A stretch of 51,190 nt of DNA from CAZWCX01 sp964632945 (GCA_964632945.1 CAZWCX010000043.1:1-51190); one strand, 5' to 3'. Counted from the stretch's first letter, positions 17,129-25,097 are shown. Notes: generated by a model not told the origin, from the letters alone. Made by a program: numbers and translations.

Positions 17129-18805
17129 TCAACTTCCCGACCCCGTCGCCACGGGCGACTCGGCGGGCGCCACGAGCTTGAAGGGGACCGTGGGCCGGTC
17201 GCGTTCGGCCTCCTTGCCTTCCATCTGGGGGAAGCACCAGCGGCGCAGTCCCTCCAGGTGGACATCGATCCAGTACCAGCGCCAGTCGATCGCCTCCGGG
17301 CGGAACCCCAGGTCCGGCTCGGTGACCGGCAGCGCGTCGAGGTTGCGCGCGGCGAAGGTGATGCGGTTGTCGCGGATGAACGGCCGGAACAGCTCGAGAT
17401 TGACCTCGATCTGGTCCAGCCGGCGGTCGGTCTTGTCCATGTGCTCGGCGGCGCGCTGCGCGGGTTCGCGCAGGGAGTCGGGGACCTCTTCGGATCGGCA
17501 CAGGCGGCCGATCGCCTGGACGACCCGCCGGAGGTTCTTCACCGAGAAGAAGGTGTCCTCGTCGACGATCACCGGGTCCCAGCGGGACAGGATCGAGCGC
17601 TCCACGGCGTCGGACCCGTGCTTGCGCAGGTGCTTGCGCTTGCCCAGGGCGGTAAGCTCGCACGCGCGCTTGAGCGTCAGCGGATTGCGGTCGGTCGTGC
17701 CGCAGTGGTACACCGGCTCGTGGCGATCGAGCAGAAGCGCCGCCCCCGCGATCATCATCCCGCGGCAGACCAGGTCGACCGGCACCACGTCGAACGGCAT
17801 GTTCGCGGCCGCGGGAAGGTGGCGGAACCAAGTCGTGCCGAGCAGGTAGAGCAGCGGACCGGTGGTGTTGAACCCTTCGTTCCAGCCGGAAAACGGGAAC
17901 TCCATCGCGCTCTCGACGATCGCCGGGCGCAGAATCGACCAGCGCACGCCGTTGGCCCGCTTCAGCAGCAGGGACTCGGCCAGGCTCTTGCTGTACGTGT
18001 ACGTGTTCGTCCACCCGCGCGCGCGCGCGCGCCGATCCCCTTCCTCGATCATCTCGCGCTTGAGCCGCATCTTGCGCTCGCGCTCGACCATGTTGCCGAG
18101 CAGGCGGGCGTTGCCGGCGTCCCGCCCGCGCTCCTGGATGCGACGCGTCGCTTCCGCGCGCGCCCACGTCTCCGCCTCGGGGGAGTCGTGCCAGGCGCGG
18201 ATCCTCTGGATCGCGGCCTGCACGTCCCGGTACTCCGCCTCGGCGTCGAACGGTCGCCCGTCGGGGGCATAGTCGGGGACCACCGTCTCGGCGACCCGTC
18301 CCTGGCGATTGCCGGCGACGAAACAGGTCGAAATGTGGAGCAACGCGGCGCGCTTGCTGGAGCAGGCGAATTCCATCGCATGCAGTGCGCCGGTGACGTT
18401 GGTGGAGATCGCCTGCGGAACTTCGGGGCTGAAGTCGACCAACCCGGCGCAGTTCACGATCAAATCCAGATCCCGCCGCAACCGGTCGGCGGTCGCCGGG
18501 TCGAGGCCGAGGTTGGGCTCGCTGATGTCGCCGCCGACCACTTCGATCCGGCGACCCATGTAGGCTCCCAGCTCTTTCCCGTGCCGTTCCAAGAGGGGAC
18601 GAAAAACCGGCGAAGTCGCGACGATCTCCTCGAACCGCTGGACCGCGGACTGCGAACCCTTGCGGCGGATCAGGACGTAGAGCCGCCCGATCTCGGGCAG
18701 GCGCTCCAGCGCCATCGCCAGCCAGACCTTGCCGACGAACCCCGAGCAGCCCGTCACGAGGACGTGACGGCCGGCATAGGTGTGGGCCAGGGAAACGGGA
18801 TCCAT
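17129..18805 (-). CDS. Fatty acyl-CoA reductase-like SDR
   Basis: The 558-residue protein matches the NAD-binding part of fatty acyl-CoA reductases. It has TGCSGFVGKVWL at 18-29, YVLIRRKG at 43-50, GDISEPNLGL at 92-101, VNCAGLVDF at 117-125, HISTCFVAG at 157-165 and the active-site Tyr269-x3-Lys273 (YTYSK). It also has the SILRPAIVESAM stretch and a long helical C-terminal region. Such enzymes reduce acyl-CoA to aldehyde or alcohol with NADPH. In many bacteria this domain is fused to a HAD-IB domain and an acyltransferase. Here the HAD-like protein is encoded separately, 16 bases upstream, and no acyltransferase is seen. ATG 18805 is used. Confidence 0.84.
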   Translation of the reverse strand: MDPVSLAHTYAGRHVLVTGCSGFVGKVWLAMALERLPEIGRLYVLIRRKGSQSAVQRFEEIVATSPVFRPLLERHGKELGAYMGRRIEVVGGDISEPNLGLDPATADRLRRDLDLIVNCAGLVDFSPEVPQAISTNVTGALHAMEFACSSKRAALLHISTCFVAGNRQGRVAETVVPDYAPDGRPFDAEAEYRDVQAAIQRIRAWHDSPEAETWARAEATRRIQERGRDAGNARLLGNMVERERKMRLKREMIEEGDRRARARGWTNTYTYSKSLAESLLLKRANGVRWSILRPAIVESAMEFPFSGWNEGFNTTGPLLYLLGTTWFRHLPAAANMPFDVVPVDLVCRGMMIAGAALLLDRHEPVYHCGTTDRNPLTLKRACELTALGKRKHLRKHGSDAVERSILSRWDPVIVDEDTFFSVKNLRRVVQAIGRLCRSEEVPDSLREPAQRAAEHMDKTDRRLDQIEVNLELFRPFIRDNRITFAARNLDALPVTEPDLGFRPEAIDWRWYWIDVHLEGLRRWCFPQMEGKEAERDRPTVPFKLVAPAESPVATGSGS

Positions 18806-18821
18806 CAGGGCCTCGTCGTCG

Positions 18822-19511
18822 TCACTCGTCGTATTCGACCACGGGCCAATCCGCCTCCCGTGCGGCGGCGCGCAGGGTGAAGTCGGGATTGACGGCGCAG
18901 GGCCGCCCCACCGCCGTGAGCAGGGTCACGTCCGGACCGTTCGAGGCATAGGCCGTGCTGCGGGCCAGGTCGATTTTCCGTCCCGCGGCATGATCCATGG
19001 CCCAGCGCCCGCCGCCATGGCCGCCCAGCACGGGATCCTCGAGTTTGCCGGTGGCGACGCCGTCGCGGAACTCGAGCCGGTTGCACACCGTCTCGTCGAC
19101 CTTCGGCAGGTGGCGCGCGAGCGCGGCCGCGACCGGGGCGATCTGTTCGGTGAGCAGGACCACGCGGTGCCCGTCGGCGCGCGCGCGCTCGATCCGCTCG
19201 ATGCCGCGGGCGAGGATCTTGTCCTTGAGCACGTCCTCGACGTACTCCTCGGCGAGCACGACGATCCGGTCTTCGCTCATGTGGCGGCACGGCAGCCACG
19301 CGACGCGGTTGGCCAGCGTGCGGTCGTTCTGCTTGAGCAGCGTATAGACCGGGGCAGCGAGGGCGGCCGCGCCGATGCCCCAGAGGCGATCGGAGAAGCC
19401 CTGCTTGTTGGCGGCGAAGTAGGCAGCCGCACCGAGGGCCCCGCGTCGCAGGAGGACGCCCTCGACGCGGAAATATGCGGCCGTGGGAGCGGCCGCCGAA
19501 GCGCTTTCCAT
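18822..19511 (-). CDS. HAD-IB family protein lacking the catalytic aspartates
   Basis: The 229-residue protein has the overall HAD-IB layout: a first strand, a helical cap, VVLLTEQ (motif II Thr) and the C-terminal GRPCAVNPDFTLRAAARE segment typical of SerB-like phosphatases linked to acyltransferases and reductases. The first motif reads YFRVEGVL where active members have FDxDGTL, so Arg15 and Glu17 replace both catalytic Asp residues. The last acidic motif (GDSxxD) reads YASNGPD. It is therefore probably a non-phosphatase partner of the reductase that follows 16 bases later. ATG 19511 has GGGAGG six bases upstream, and the GTG at 19517 is less well placed. It is the first gene of its operon. 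Confidence 0.8.
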   Translation of the reverse strand: MESASAAAPTAAYFRVEGVLLRRGALGAAAYFAANKQGFSDRLWGIGAAALAAPVYTLLKQNDRTLANRVAWLPCRHMSEDRIVVLAEEYVEDVLKDKILARGIERIERARADGHRVVLLTEQIAPVAAALARHLPKVDETVCNRLEFRDGVATGKLEDPVLGGHGGGRWAMDHAAGRKIDLARSTAYASNGPDVTLLTAVGRPCAVNPDFTLRAAAREADWPVVEYDE

Positions 19512-19598
19512 CCACACCCTCCCGCGGGAGAGGTCGGTCCGGGCCCAGGCGCGCGAGCCCGGTCGGCGCGGCCCCGGAGCGAATCAAAGAGACCAAGC

Positions 19599-19627
19599 AG
19601 TCTATCCGCGCTCTGCCGGAAAGGAAA
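19599..19627 (-). promoter_or_regulatory. Weak promoter candidate of the HAD/reductase operon
   Basis: Minus-strand TAGACT (19599-19604) has only a poor -35 match (TTTCCT, 19622-19627) at 17 bases. It lies about 88 bases before ATG 19511. Confidence 0.25.
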
Positions 19628-19709
19628 GAAAAATGGGTCGGCGGCGGGACGCCTCGGGGCGGACCGGTCGAGGGGAACCGCCCCGGAGCGGTACGGGGCC
19701 CGGCGCGCG

Positions 19710-20228
19710 TCACTTCGCGGAAGGGCGTCGCCCCCGCCGTTGCCGGGATTCAAGCAGATCCAACATCGCGGGAGTCGCCCCGGGGGAACTCCGGGCGTAC
19801 CGCAGGAGGTCGTCGAGCGCCGGCGCGGCGTCGGCCGCCCCCCGCTCCAGCAGGTATCGGACGACCGGCAGATGGCCACCGTCGACGGCGTGATGCACGG
19901 GGGTCCGCCCGTCCCGCCCCGCCGCGGTCACCTTCGCCCGGTTCTCGACGAGAAACTGGACCACCTTCAAGTGGCCTCCGCCCGCGGCGAGACTCAGCGC
20001 GGAGTCCCCCTGGTCATTCCGGGCCGAGGGGCCCGACCCATCGTAGACGGCGACTTGAACCCGGCCGAGGTCTCCCGACTTCGCCGCGTCCAACAACTCC
20101 GCCTTGAGGAGCCGTCCTCCCTTCACGGGCCGTGGGGTTGGAGTCTCCTCGCGGCGCGCGATCGATTTCCTCGAGGACGACTTCCGCGTCGGTGACGGGT
20201 CGGAAGCCTTGCGTGTCCGCTTCGTCAT
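19710..20228 (-). CDS. Ankyrin-repeat protein
   Basis: The 172-residue protein begins with a basic, Ser/Thr/Lys-rich tail (residues 1-38) and then carries about three ankyrin repeats (roughly 42-70, 74-103 and 107-136). The signature phrases are GDSALSLAAGGGHLKVV and GRTPVHHAVDGGHLPVV. A partial fourth unit and a basic C terminus end it. Ankyrin repeats bind other proteins, and no enzyme domain or export signal is present, so it is probably cytoplasmic. ATG 20228 is chosen over upstream in-frame starts, which would add a low-quality Arg-rich extension. It is a lone gene, convergent with nothing and divergent from the DTW operon. Confidence 0.8.
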   Translation of the reverse strand: MTKRTRKASDPSPTRKSSSRKSIARREETPTPRPVKGGRLLKAELLDAAKSGDLGRVQVAVYDGSGPSARNDQGDSALSLAAGGGHLKVVQFLVENRAKVTAAGRDGRTPVHHAVDGGHLPVVRYLLERGAADAAPALDDLLRYARSSPGATPAMLDLLESRQRRGRRPSAK

Positions 20229-20393
20229 GGCCGGTCCGTAATCGAAAATGCCTGCGCGTGCCCACCCGGTGCGCGGGGAGGCTCGGCGTCCGGATCGCCG
20301 CCTCCACCGGATGGTACGCGGTCGTCGGGCGACGAACAAGGGTCGTCGTTGCGCGGCAGGGTCGAGGTTTCGCAGTTCTTCGGCTCACCGGCC

Positions 20394-20423
20394 TTGACGC
20401 GCGCGGGCGCCTCCGCCTACCAT
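20394..20423 (+). promoter_or_regulatory. Sigma-70 type promoter of the DTW-hisG-purC-like operon
   Basis: TTGACG (20394-20399) and TACCAT (20418-20423) are 18 bases apart and end 17 bases before ATG 20441. This leaves a short leader that contains the GGAGG ribosome-binding site. Confidence 0.55.
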
Positions 20424-20440
20424 CCGCGCGGAGGCGAACG

Positions 20441-21085
20441 ATGCGCGACAATCTCGGGACGGGGCGCTGTCCCCGGTGCTTCCTCAAGCGCGAAGCGTGC
20501 CTGTGCCCGCGCATACCCCGGGTGGAGACCCGCACCCGCTTCGTCCTGCTGCGGCACGCGATCGAGGCGTGGAAGCGCACGAACACCGGCCGGCTGGCCG
20601 CGCTCGCGCTTGCGAACGCGGAGGTCCACGACCGCGGATCCCGGGCGGCGCCGCAGGCCGACCCCGATCTCTCCGGAGGGGACGTCTGGGTGCTCTACCC
20701 GGACGGCACGCCCGCGCCCGATGACGCCCCGCCGCCGCGCCGGCTCGTCGTGCTCGACGGATCCTGGCGCCAGGTGCGGCGGATGTGGGTGCGCGTCGAG
20801 GCGCTGCGGCGGCTGCCGTGTCTCGCGCTGCCGGCCCCCGCGGCGCCGCACGCGCCGCGGCTGCGGAGACAGCGGGACCCGCGCGGGATGGCGACGCTCG
20901 AGGCGATCGCCGCGGCGGTGGCGCGGCTGGAGGGGGAGGAGAAGGCGCGTCCGCTCTTCGACCTCTACGCGGAGTTCGTGCGGCGGGTCATGGACGACGC
21001 CCCCCCGTATCGGCATCGACCGCGACCTGCGGAGGGCGTCGGGGATGCCCGCGGCGGGGTAGGGGCGGAAAGGAGGGGGCCGTGA
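20441..21085 (+). CDS. DTW-domain protein, tRNA-uridine aminocarboxypropyltransferase-like (TapT/YfiP)
   Basis: The 214-residue protein has an N-terminal zinc-binding set CPRC...CLC (Cys10, 13, 20, 22) and the signature LDGSWRQVRRM (Asp106-Gly-Ser-Trp109) that names the DTW family. Family members transfer the aminocarboxypropyl group of SAM to a tRNA uridine (acp3U). Length fits the family, but the C terminus is Pro/Arg/Gly-rich and likely disordered. ATG 20441 has GGAGG seven bases upstream. Its TGA overlaps the GTG of hisG by four bases (GTGA), so it heads a coupled five-gene operon of nucleotide-type enzymes. Confidence 0.82.
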   Translation: MRDNLGTGRCPRCFLKREACLCPRIPRVETRTRFVLLRHAIEAWKRTNTGRLAALALANAEVHDRGSRAAPQADPDLSGGDVWVLYPDGTPAPDDAPPPRRLVVLDGSWRQVRRMWVRVEALRRLPCLALPAPAAPHAPRLRRQRDPRGMATLEAIAAAVARLEGEEKARPLFDLYAEFVRRVMDDAPPYRHRPRPAEGVGDARGGVGAERRGP

Positions 21086-21720
21086 GCGAGGTGCGCGTCG
21101 CCCTGCCCAAGGGTCGCCTGCTCGCAGGAGTCCTGGCCGCGCTCGCCCGCACCGGGCTCGACTTCACCCGCGCGAACGATCGCGACTACCGGCCGCGGTG
21201 CTCCGATCCCGCGTTCGAGGCCAAGCTGCTCAAGCCGCGTTCGATCCCTCAGGTCGTCGCGCTCGACCGGTTCGCGGTCGGCTTTTGCGGCCTCGACCTG
21301 GTGCGGGAGTCCGGATACGAACAGGTGGAACCGCTTCTGGACCTTGGGCTCAACGCGGTGGAAATCGTGGTCGCGGTCCCCGCCGATCGGCGCGATCTCC
21401 TGACTGCGCCGCCGCGCCGCCCGCTCCTGCTGGCCACGGAGTACGAAAGTCTGGCCGCGCACTGGGCGCTCGGACGCGGGCTCGCCCACATCACCGTGCA
21501 GACCCACGGTTCGACCGAGGCGTATGCCCCGGAGGACGCCGACATCGTGATCGACTGCGTAGAGACCGGCCGCACGCTGGAGGCCAACGGTCTGGTCGTC
21601 GTGGAGCGGTTGTTTCGCAGCACGACCCACCTCGTCGCAGGCCGGGCGGCGCTCGACCGGGAACCCGTCCGCCGGCGGGTCGACGAGCTGGTCGAGCGGC
21701 TTCGTCGAGGCGCGCCATGA
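21082..21720 (+). CDS. hisG: ATP phosphoribosyltransferase, short-form HisG
   Basis: The 212-residue protein is the catalytic short form of HisG, which joins ATP and PRPP in the first step of the histidine pathway. It shows ALPKGRL at 7-13, the central GLDLVRESG segment and the signature DIVIDCVETGRTLEANGL at 154-171. Short HisG normally needs the regulatory partner HisZ, which is not in this window. The GTG start at 21082 has a strong AGGAGG. It overlaps the DTW gene by four bases and the PurC-like gene by four bases (ATGA). No other histidine genes are nearby. The pairing with a divergent SAICAR-synthetase-like enzyme is unusual and may mean a specialised pathway rather than histidine synthesis. 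Confidence 0.85.
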   Translation: MSEVRVALPKGRLLAGVLAALARTGLDFTRANDRDYRPRCSDPAFEAKLLKPRSIPQVVALDRFAVGFCGLDLVRESGYEQVEPLLDLGLNAVEIVVAVPADRRDLLTAPPRRPLLLATEYESLAAHWALGRGLAHITVQTHGSTEAYAPEDADIVIDCVETGRTLEANGLVVVERLFRSTTHLVAGRAALDREPVRRRVDELVERLRRGAP

Positions 21721-22583
21721 TCGACATCGACCGGTTGACCGAAGCGGAATTCGTCCGTCTTCCCCTCGTGATCGAGGGGGAAAGCAAGGAGGTCCGGTAC
21801 GCCGGAGGCGGGCGGGTCGCGATCCGATTCAAGCCGACGATCTACAGCTTCACTTCGAATCGTTGCGGAGTCGTGCCGGGCTCGGAGGTGCTGCGGTTGC
21901 GCGCCAGCCGGATCTTCGTCGACGTGCTCCGGGAGGCGGGGATTCCTCATGCCTATCATGCCGTGAACGACCGCTGGGTCCTCGCCGACCTGGTTCTGCA
22001 GCCGGCGACGATCACCCAGCCGACCCCCTTCCGCCCGGGCGACCTCGCGCCCGAGGCCCTGGCCCGCCTGGCGGTCGCTCCGCCGATCGAAGTCGTGGTC
22101 AAGCGGATGCACAGCGGCACCTCGAAGCACCGTTACGTCGGCATGGCGGGCCATCCGGTGCGCGCGTCGCATCCGCTCTATGCGGGCATGAGCTTCGGTC
22201 CGGACGGCGCCTACCCCCAGCCGATCGTGCGCTTCGACTGGCGTAACCCGCTGCGCGACGCGACCGGGAAGGCGGTCGCCGACGAGGTGCTGCCGGATTC
22301 GATCGCCGACTGGTTCATCGACGTCGCGCGTGCCCGCGAGACCGCGCTGCGCACGTTCGACGCCCTGACCGATTTCCTGGCCGCGAAGGACGTCGTGGCC
22401 TACGACCTCTGCCTGTTCGTGACCGCGGACGGCCGGACCGTCTTCGGCGAGATCAGCCAGGATTGCGGCCGCTACCGCCACTTCGACCTCGGCTCGCTCG
22501 ACAAGGACGTCTGGCGCGCCGGGGGCTCGAGCGAGATGGTGCTGGAGAAGTGGAAGACGCTGCTCGACGTGATCGCGAGGTGA
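21717..22583 (+). CDS. Divergent SAICAR synthetase (PurC)-like enzyme
   Basis: The 288-residue protein aligns with SAICAR synthetase landmarks: VIEGESKEVRY near 18-28 (PurC YEGKTKxVY), PIEVVVKRMHSG near 123-134 (EVVVRNxxxGS), QPIVRFDWRN near 168-177, GEISQDCGRYR at 244-254 (where PurC has DExSPDxCR) and LDKDVWR at 261-267. The fold is clearly PurC-like, but the nucleotide- and substrate-loop residues differ, notably SQDCGR for SPDTCR. PurC joins CAIR and aspartate. Relatives CofB and PenC of the coformycin/pentostatin pathways instead act on a histidine-pathway intermediate. The overlap with hisG makes the second role plausible here. Alternative: an ordinary but diverged PurC. Confidence 0.78.
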   Translation: MIDIDRLTEAEFVRLPLVIEGESKEVRYAGGGRVAIRFKPTIYSFTSNRCGVVPGSEVLRLRASRIFVDVLREAGIPHAYHAVNDRWVLADLVLQPATITQPTPFRPGDLAPEALARLAVAPPIEVVVKRMHSGTSKHRYVGMAGHPVRASHPLYAGMSFGPDGAYPQPIVRFDWRNPLRDATGKAVADEVLPDSIADWFIDVARARETALRTFDALTDFLAAKDVVAYDLCLFVTADGRTVFGEISQDCGRYRHFDLGSLDKDVWRAGGSSEMVLEKWKTLLDVIAR

Positions 22584-22587
22584 GGCG

Positions 22588-23241
22588 GTGAAGTTCTTCC
22601 TGGGCACGACCAACCCGGCCAAGGTCCGGGAGATCGGCGCGATCCTTGCGGCGACCGGGTGCGAATTCACCGTCACGGAGCCGATCAAACCCGACGAGAC
22701 CGAGGACGATTTCGAGGGGAACGCGCTGCTCAAAGCGCGCGTCTACGCCCGGCACGCGGGGGGAACCACGATCTCGGAGGACTCGGGGTTGATCGTGCCC
22801 GCGCTGGGTGGACTTCCGGGGCCCTGGTCGGCGCGCTTCGCCGACTGCGAAATCGATGCCGCGACGGGGAAAGTTCGCCGTTGCGTTCCGACCGGCCGGG
22901 CTCGCGAGGAGATCGACCGCGCGAACGTGGAGCGGGTGCTCGAGCGGATGCGCGGCGTCGAGCAGCCCCGGCGGGCCGCCGCCTTCAAGGTCGTGCTGGC
23001 CGTCGCGGAACCGGACGGGACGGTGCTGTTCCGCTCCACGGGGGAGAGCTTCGGCTGGGTGGCCGACGAGGCGCGCGGCACGGAGGGGTTCGGGTACGAT
23101 CCGATCTTCGTGGGCAACGACACGTTCGGCAAGACCTACGCCGAACTCGACTCCATGCGCAAGAACCTGCGCAGCCATCGCAAGCGCGTGCTCCAGGAGT
23201 TCAAGGCGTGGCTGGGCCAGCGACTGAAAGAGCAGAGGTGA
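22588..23241 (+). CDS. Non-canonical purine NTP pyrophosphatase (RdgB/HAM1 family)
   Basis: The 217-residue protein has the family motifs in order: TTNPAKVRE at 7-15, DFEGNALLKA at 41-50, SEDSGLIVPAL at 63-73, GPWSARF at 78-84, EGFGYDPIF and the C-terminal LRSHRKRVL. These match enzymes that hydrolyse ITP, XTP or dITP to the monophosphate. The central part (residues 85-120) carries an insertion relative to E. coli RdgB (197 residues). The start is GTG 22588, four bases after the PurC-like gene, so it is in the same operon. It may serve housekeeping nucleotide-pool cleaning or handle an unusual nucleotide made by the upstream pair. Confidence 0.85.
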   Translation: MKFFLGTTNPAKVREIGAILAATGCEFTVTEPIKPDETEDDFEGNALLKARVYARHAGGTTISEDSGLIVPALGGLPGPWSARFADCEIDAATGKVRRCVPTGRAREEIDRANVERVLERMRGVEQPRRAAAFKVVLAVAEPDGTVLFRSTGESFGWVADEARGTEGFGYDPIFVGNDTFGKTYAELDSMRKNLRSHRKRVLQEFKAWLGQRLKEQR

Positions 23242-23244
23242 CCG

Positions 23245-23631
23245 GTGCGGGTGGTCGTCGACGGCAACGACGGCACGGGCAAGTCGACGCTCGCGGAGGC
23301 GCTGCGGAGGCTCGGGTACGAGGTCGCGGACCGGGGGATCCCGACGAAGATGACCGACGATCCGGCGGTGTGTCCGCGGGACGACGAGTTCTACCTGATC
23401 CTCGATCTGCCGGTGGAGGAGTCCCGGCAGAGGCTGGCGCGGGCGGGGAAGAACCTGGAGGAGCGCTACCACACCGTGGCGGACCTGACGCACTACCGGG
23501 CGCGGTTCCGGGAGGTTGCGCGGAGCCTGCCGCGGGCCGCGGTCCTGGATTCGACCGGAACGCCCGGGGAGTTGCTCGAGCGGGCGCTTCGCGCACTGGC
23601 CGAAGCGGGGCTCGGGCCGGCCGGGGTCTGA
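23245..23631 (+). CDS. Small P-loop kinase-like protein (thymidylate-kinase-like)
   Basis: The 128-residue protein opens with a Walker A motif GNDGTGKST at 7-15, as in thymidylate and related nucleoside/nucleotide kinases. A short acidic segment (PRDDEFYLILDLP) follows that resembles the core strand with its magnesium-binding Asp. Then come helical residues with Arg-rich HYRARFREVAR. It is much shorter than dTMP kinase (about 200 residues) and lacks most of the substrate-binding half. GTG 23245 has AGAGG six bases upstream and lies three bases after the rdgB-type gene. It is the last gene of the DTW-hisG operon. Function uncertain: perhaps a minimal kinase or a phosphate-sensing partner. Confidence 0.7.
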   Translation: MRVVVDGNDGTGKSTLAEALRRLGYEVADRGIPTKMTDDPAVCPRDDEFYLILDLPVEESRQRLARAGKNLEERYHTVADLTHYRARFREVARSLPRAAVLDSTGTPGELLERALRALAEAGLGPAGV

Positions 23632-23706
23632 CGCGGGCCGGACGCCGCGGCCGGCGTGAGGGACGGAAACTCCTACGATGGGATTCGCTTTTCGCGGGAG
23701 CGCAGG

Positions 23707-24873
23707 ATGCCACTTTGCCGCTGCGTGGGAGAGGCCGCGATCTGGGCTTCCGGTGCGATCTTCGTCTGCGCCGCAGGTCTCCGCGCCGACGACCGGGGCG
23801 CTCCTCCACGCCTCGACCAGATCCAGGTGATCGGCACCCACAACTCCTACCATCTCGCTCCGGATCCCGTCGCGGCGCGGCTGATCCGCGCGGTCACGCC
23901 CGGGGAGGCGGCGGCGATCGATTTCAGCCATCGCCCGCTCACGGAGCAGCTCGACCGGCTCGCCGTGCGCCAACTGGAGCTGGACCTCTACCTCGATCCG
24001 CGTGGCGGGCTCTACGCACGGCCGATGGCGCTCGCCGCGGCTGCGCGGGAAGGCCGGGAGACCCCGGCCCACGACCCGGATCACCGGCTGCGCGCGCCCG
24101 GGGTCAAGATCCTTCACAGCCCGGACTTCGACTTCCGCACCACCGTGCTGACGTTGCAGGACGCGCTCATGGAGGTGCGGGACTGGAGCGATCGAAACCC
24201 GCGGCACGCCCCGGTCTTCGTTCTCCTCGAACCGAAGGCGGAGTCCTACTGGCCGCCCACGCGTCCCCCCGCGTGGAACGCGGAGGCCATGGTCGTGCTG
24301 GAGAAGGAGGTCCTGTCCGTGATCCCGCGCGCGCGACTGTTGACGCCCGACGACGTCCGCGGGGACCGGCCGACGCTGCGCGAGGCGGTGGAGGGGCGCG
24401 GGTGGCCCGCGCTGGACGCGGCGCGCGGCAAGTTCGTCCTGCTGCTCGATGACGAAGGGGCCGTGCGGGACGAATACCTGGCGACCGACCCGGGCCCGGC
24501 CGGGAGGCTGTGCTTCGTGAGCGTCCCGCGCGATCACCCGGCGGCGGCGTGGATGAAGCGGAACGACCCGGTCTCCGGCTTCGAGGAGATCCGCGCGCTG
24601 GTGGGCGCGGGATTTCTGGTGCGTACGCGGGCCGATGAGGGGACGCGTCAGGGGCGCACGGGCGATACGACCCGGCGCGAACGGGCGTTCGCCAGCGGAG
24701 CGCAGATCGTGAGCACCGACTTTCCGGAGGCGGACGCGCGCTGGTCCGACTACGCGGTGCGATTTCCCGGCGGTGTCGCGGCCCGGCCGAATCCGGTGAC
24801 GGGAACTGCCTTTCCCCAAGACGTGGACCTGGAGGCGGAATCGACGGGAGGGTCGGGCGTGGAAGGGAACTAG
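23707..24873 (+). CDS. Exported calcium-dependent phosphatidylinositol-specific phospholipase C
   Basis: The 388-residue protein has a signal peptide (residues 1-27, ending GLRAD). The TIM-barrel motifs of calcium-type PI-PLC follow: VIGTHNSYH with His45, RQLELDLYLDPRG with Glu91 and Asp93, and a second His in ILHSPDFDF near 137. TLQDAL and FVLLEPK are also present. Family members cleave phosphatidylinositol to cyclic inositol phosphate and diacylglycerol. The natural substrate in this organism is unknown. ATG 23707 has GGAG upstream, and the frame begins earlier at 23656 without a better site. It follows the nucleotide operon by 75 bases on the same strand but is functionally unrelated. Confidence 0.82.
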   Translation: MPLCRCVGEAAIWASGAIFVCAAGLRADDRGAPPRLDQIQVIGTHNSYHLAPDPVAARLIRAVTPGEAAAIDFSHRPLTEQLDRLAVRQLELDLYLDPRGGLYARPMALAAAAREGRETPAHDPDHRLRAPGVKILHSPDFDFRTTVLTLQDALMEVRDWSDRNPRHAPVFVLLEPKAESYWPPTRPPAWNAEAMVVLEKEVLSVIPRARLLTPDDVRGDRPTLREAVEGRGWPALDAARGKFVLLLDDEGAVRDEYLATDPGPAGRLCFVSVPRDHPAAAWMKRNDPVSGFEEIRALVGAGFLVRTRADEGTRQGRTGDTTRRERAFASGAQIVSTDFPEADARWSDYAVRFPGGVAARPNPVTGTAFPQDVDLEAESTGGSGVEGN

Positions 24874-25006
24874 CAAGCAGGCCCCGGACGGCGCATCGGT
24901 CGGGACGGGTGCCCGCGCCGGCGGGCCTCCTGTCGGCGCACCTGTCGGCCCGGATCGCGCGGACCGATTCCGGCGATTCGGCGCGAGTCCCGGTCCCGGC
25001 GGAAGC

Positions 25007-25035
25007 TTGCTTCGGCTCTTTCGGTCGCCTACACT
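25007..25035 (+). promoter_or_regulatory. Sigma-70 type promoter of the 25098 gene
   Basis: TTGCTT (25007-25012) and TACACT (25030-25035) are 17 bases apart, about 60 bases before the GTG at 25098. The -35 box and spacing repeat those of the beta-barrel promoter at 5762-5790. Confidence 0.5.
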
Positions 25036-25097
25036 GGAGAAAGTCGGAGTCACCCCGGCGATTCTCGTCTCCTCCGCGGACGCAACCGGAGGTCGTC

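Noticed and set aside
18014..18031. Simple CG repeat as a regulatory element
   Set aside because: The alternating CG run lies inside the reductase gene and encodes an ordinary Arg/Ala stretch.
7321..19511. Polyketide, OleABCD hydrocarbon or classical wax-ester cluster
   Set aside because: There is no ketosynthase or thiolase and no acyltransferase or wax synthase; only ligases, an ACP and reductases are present.
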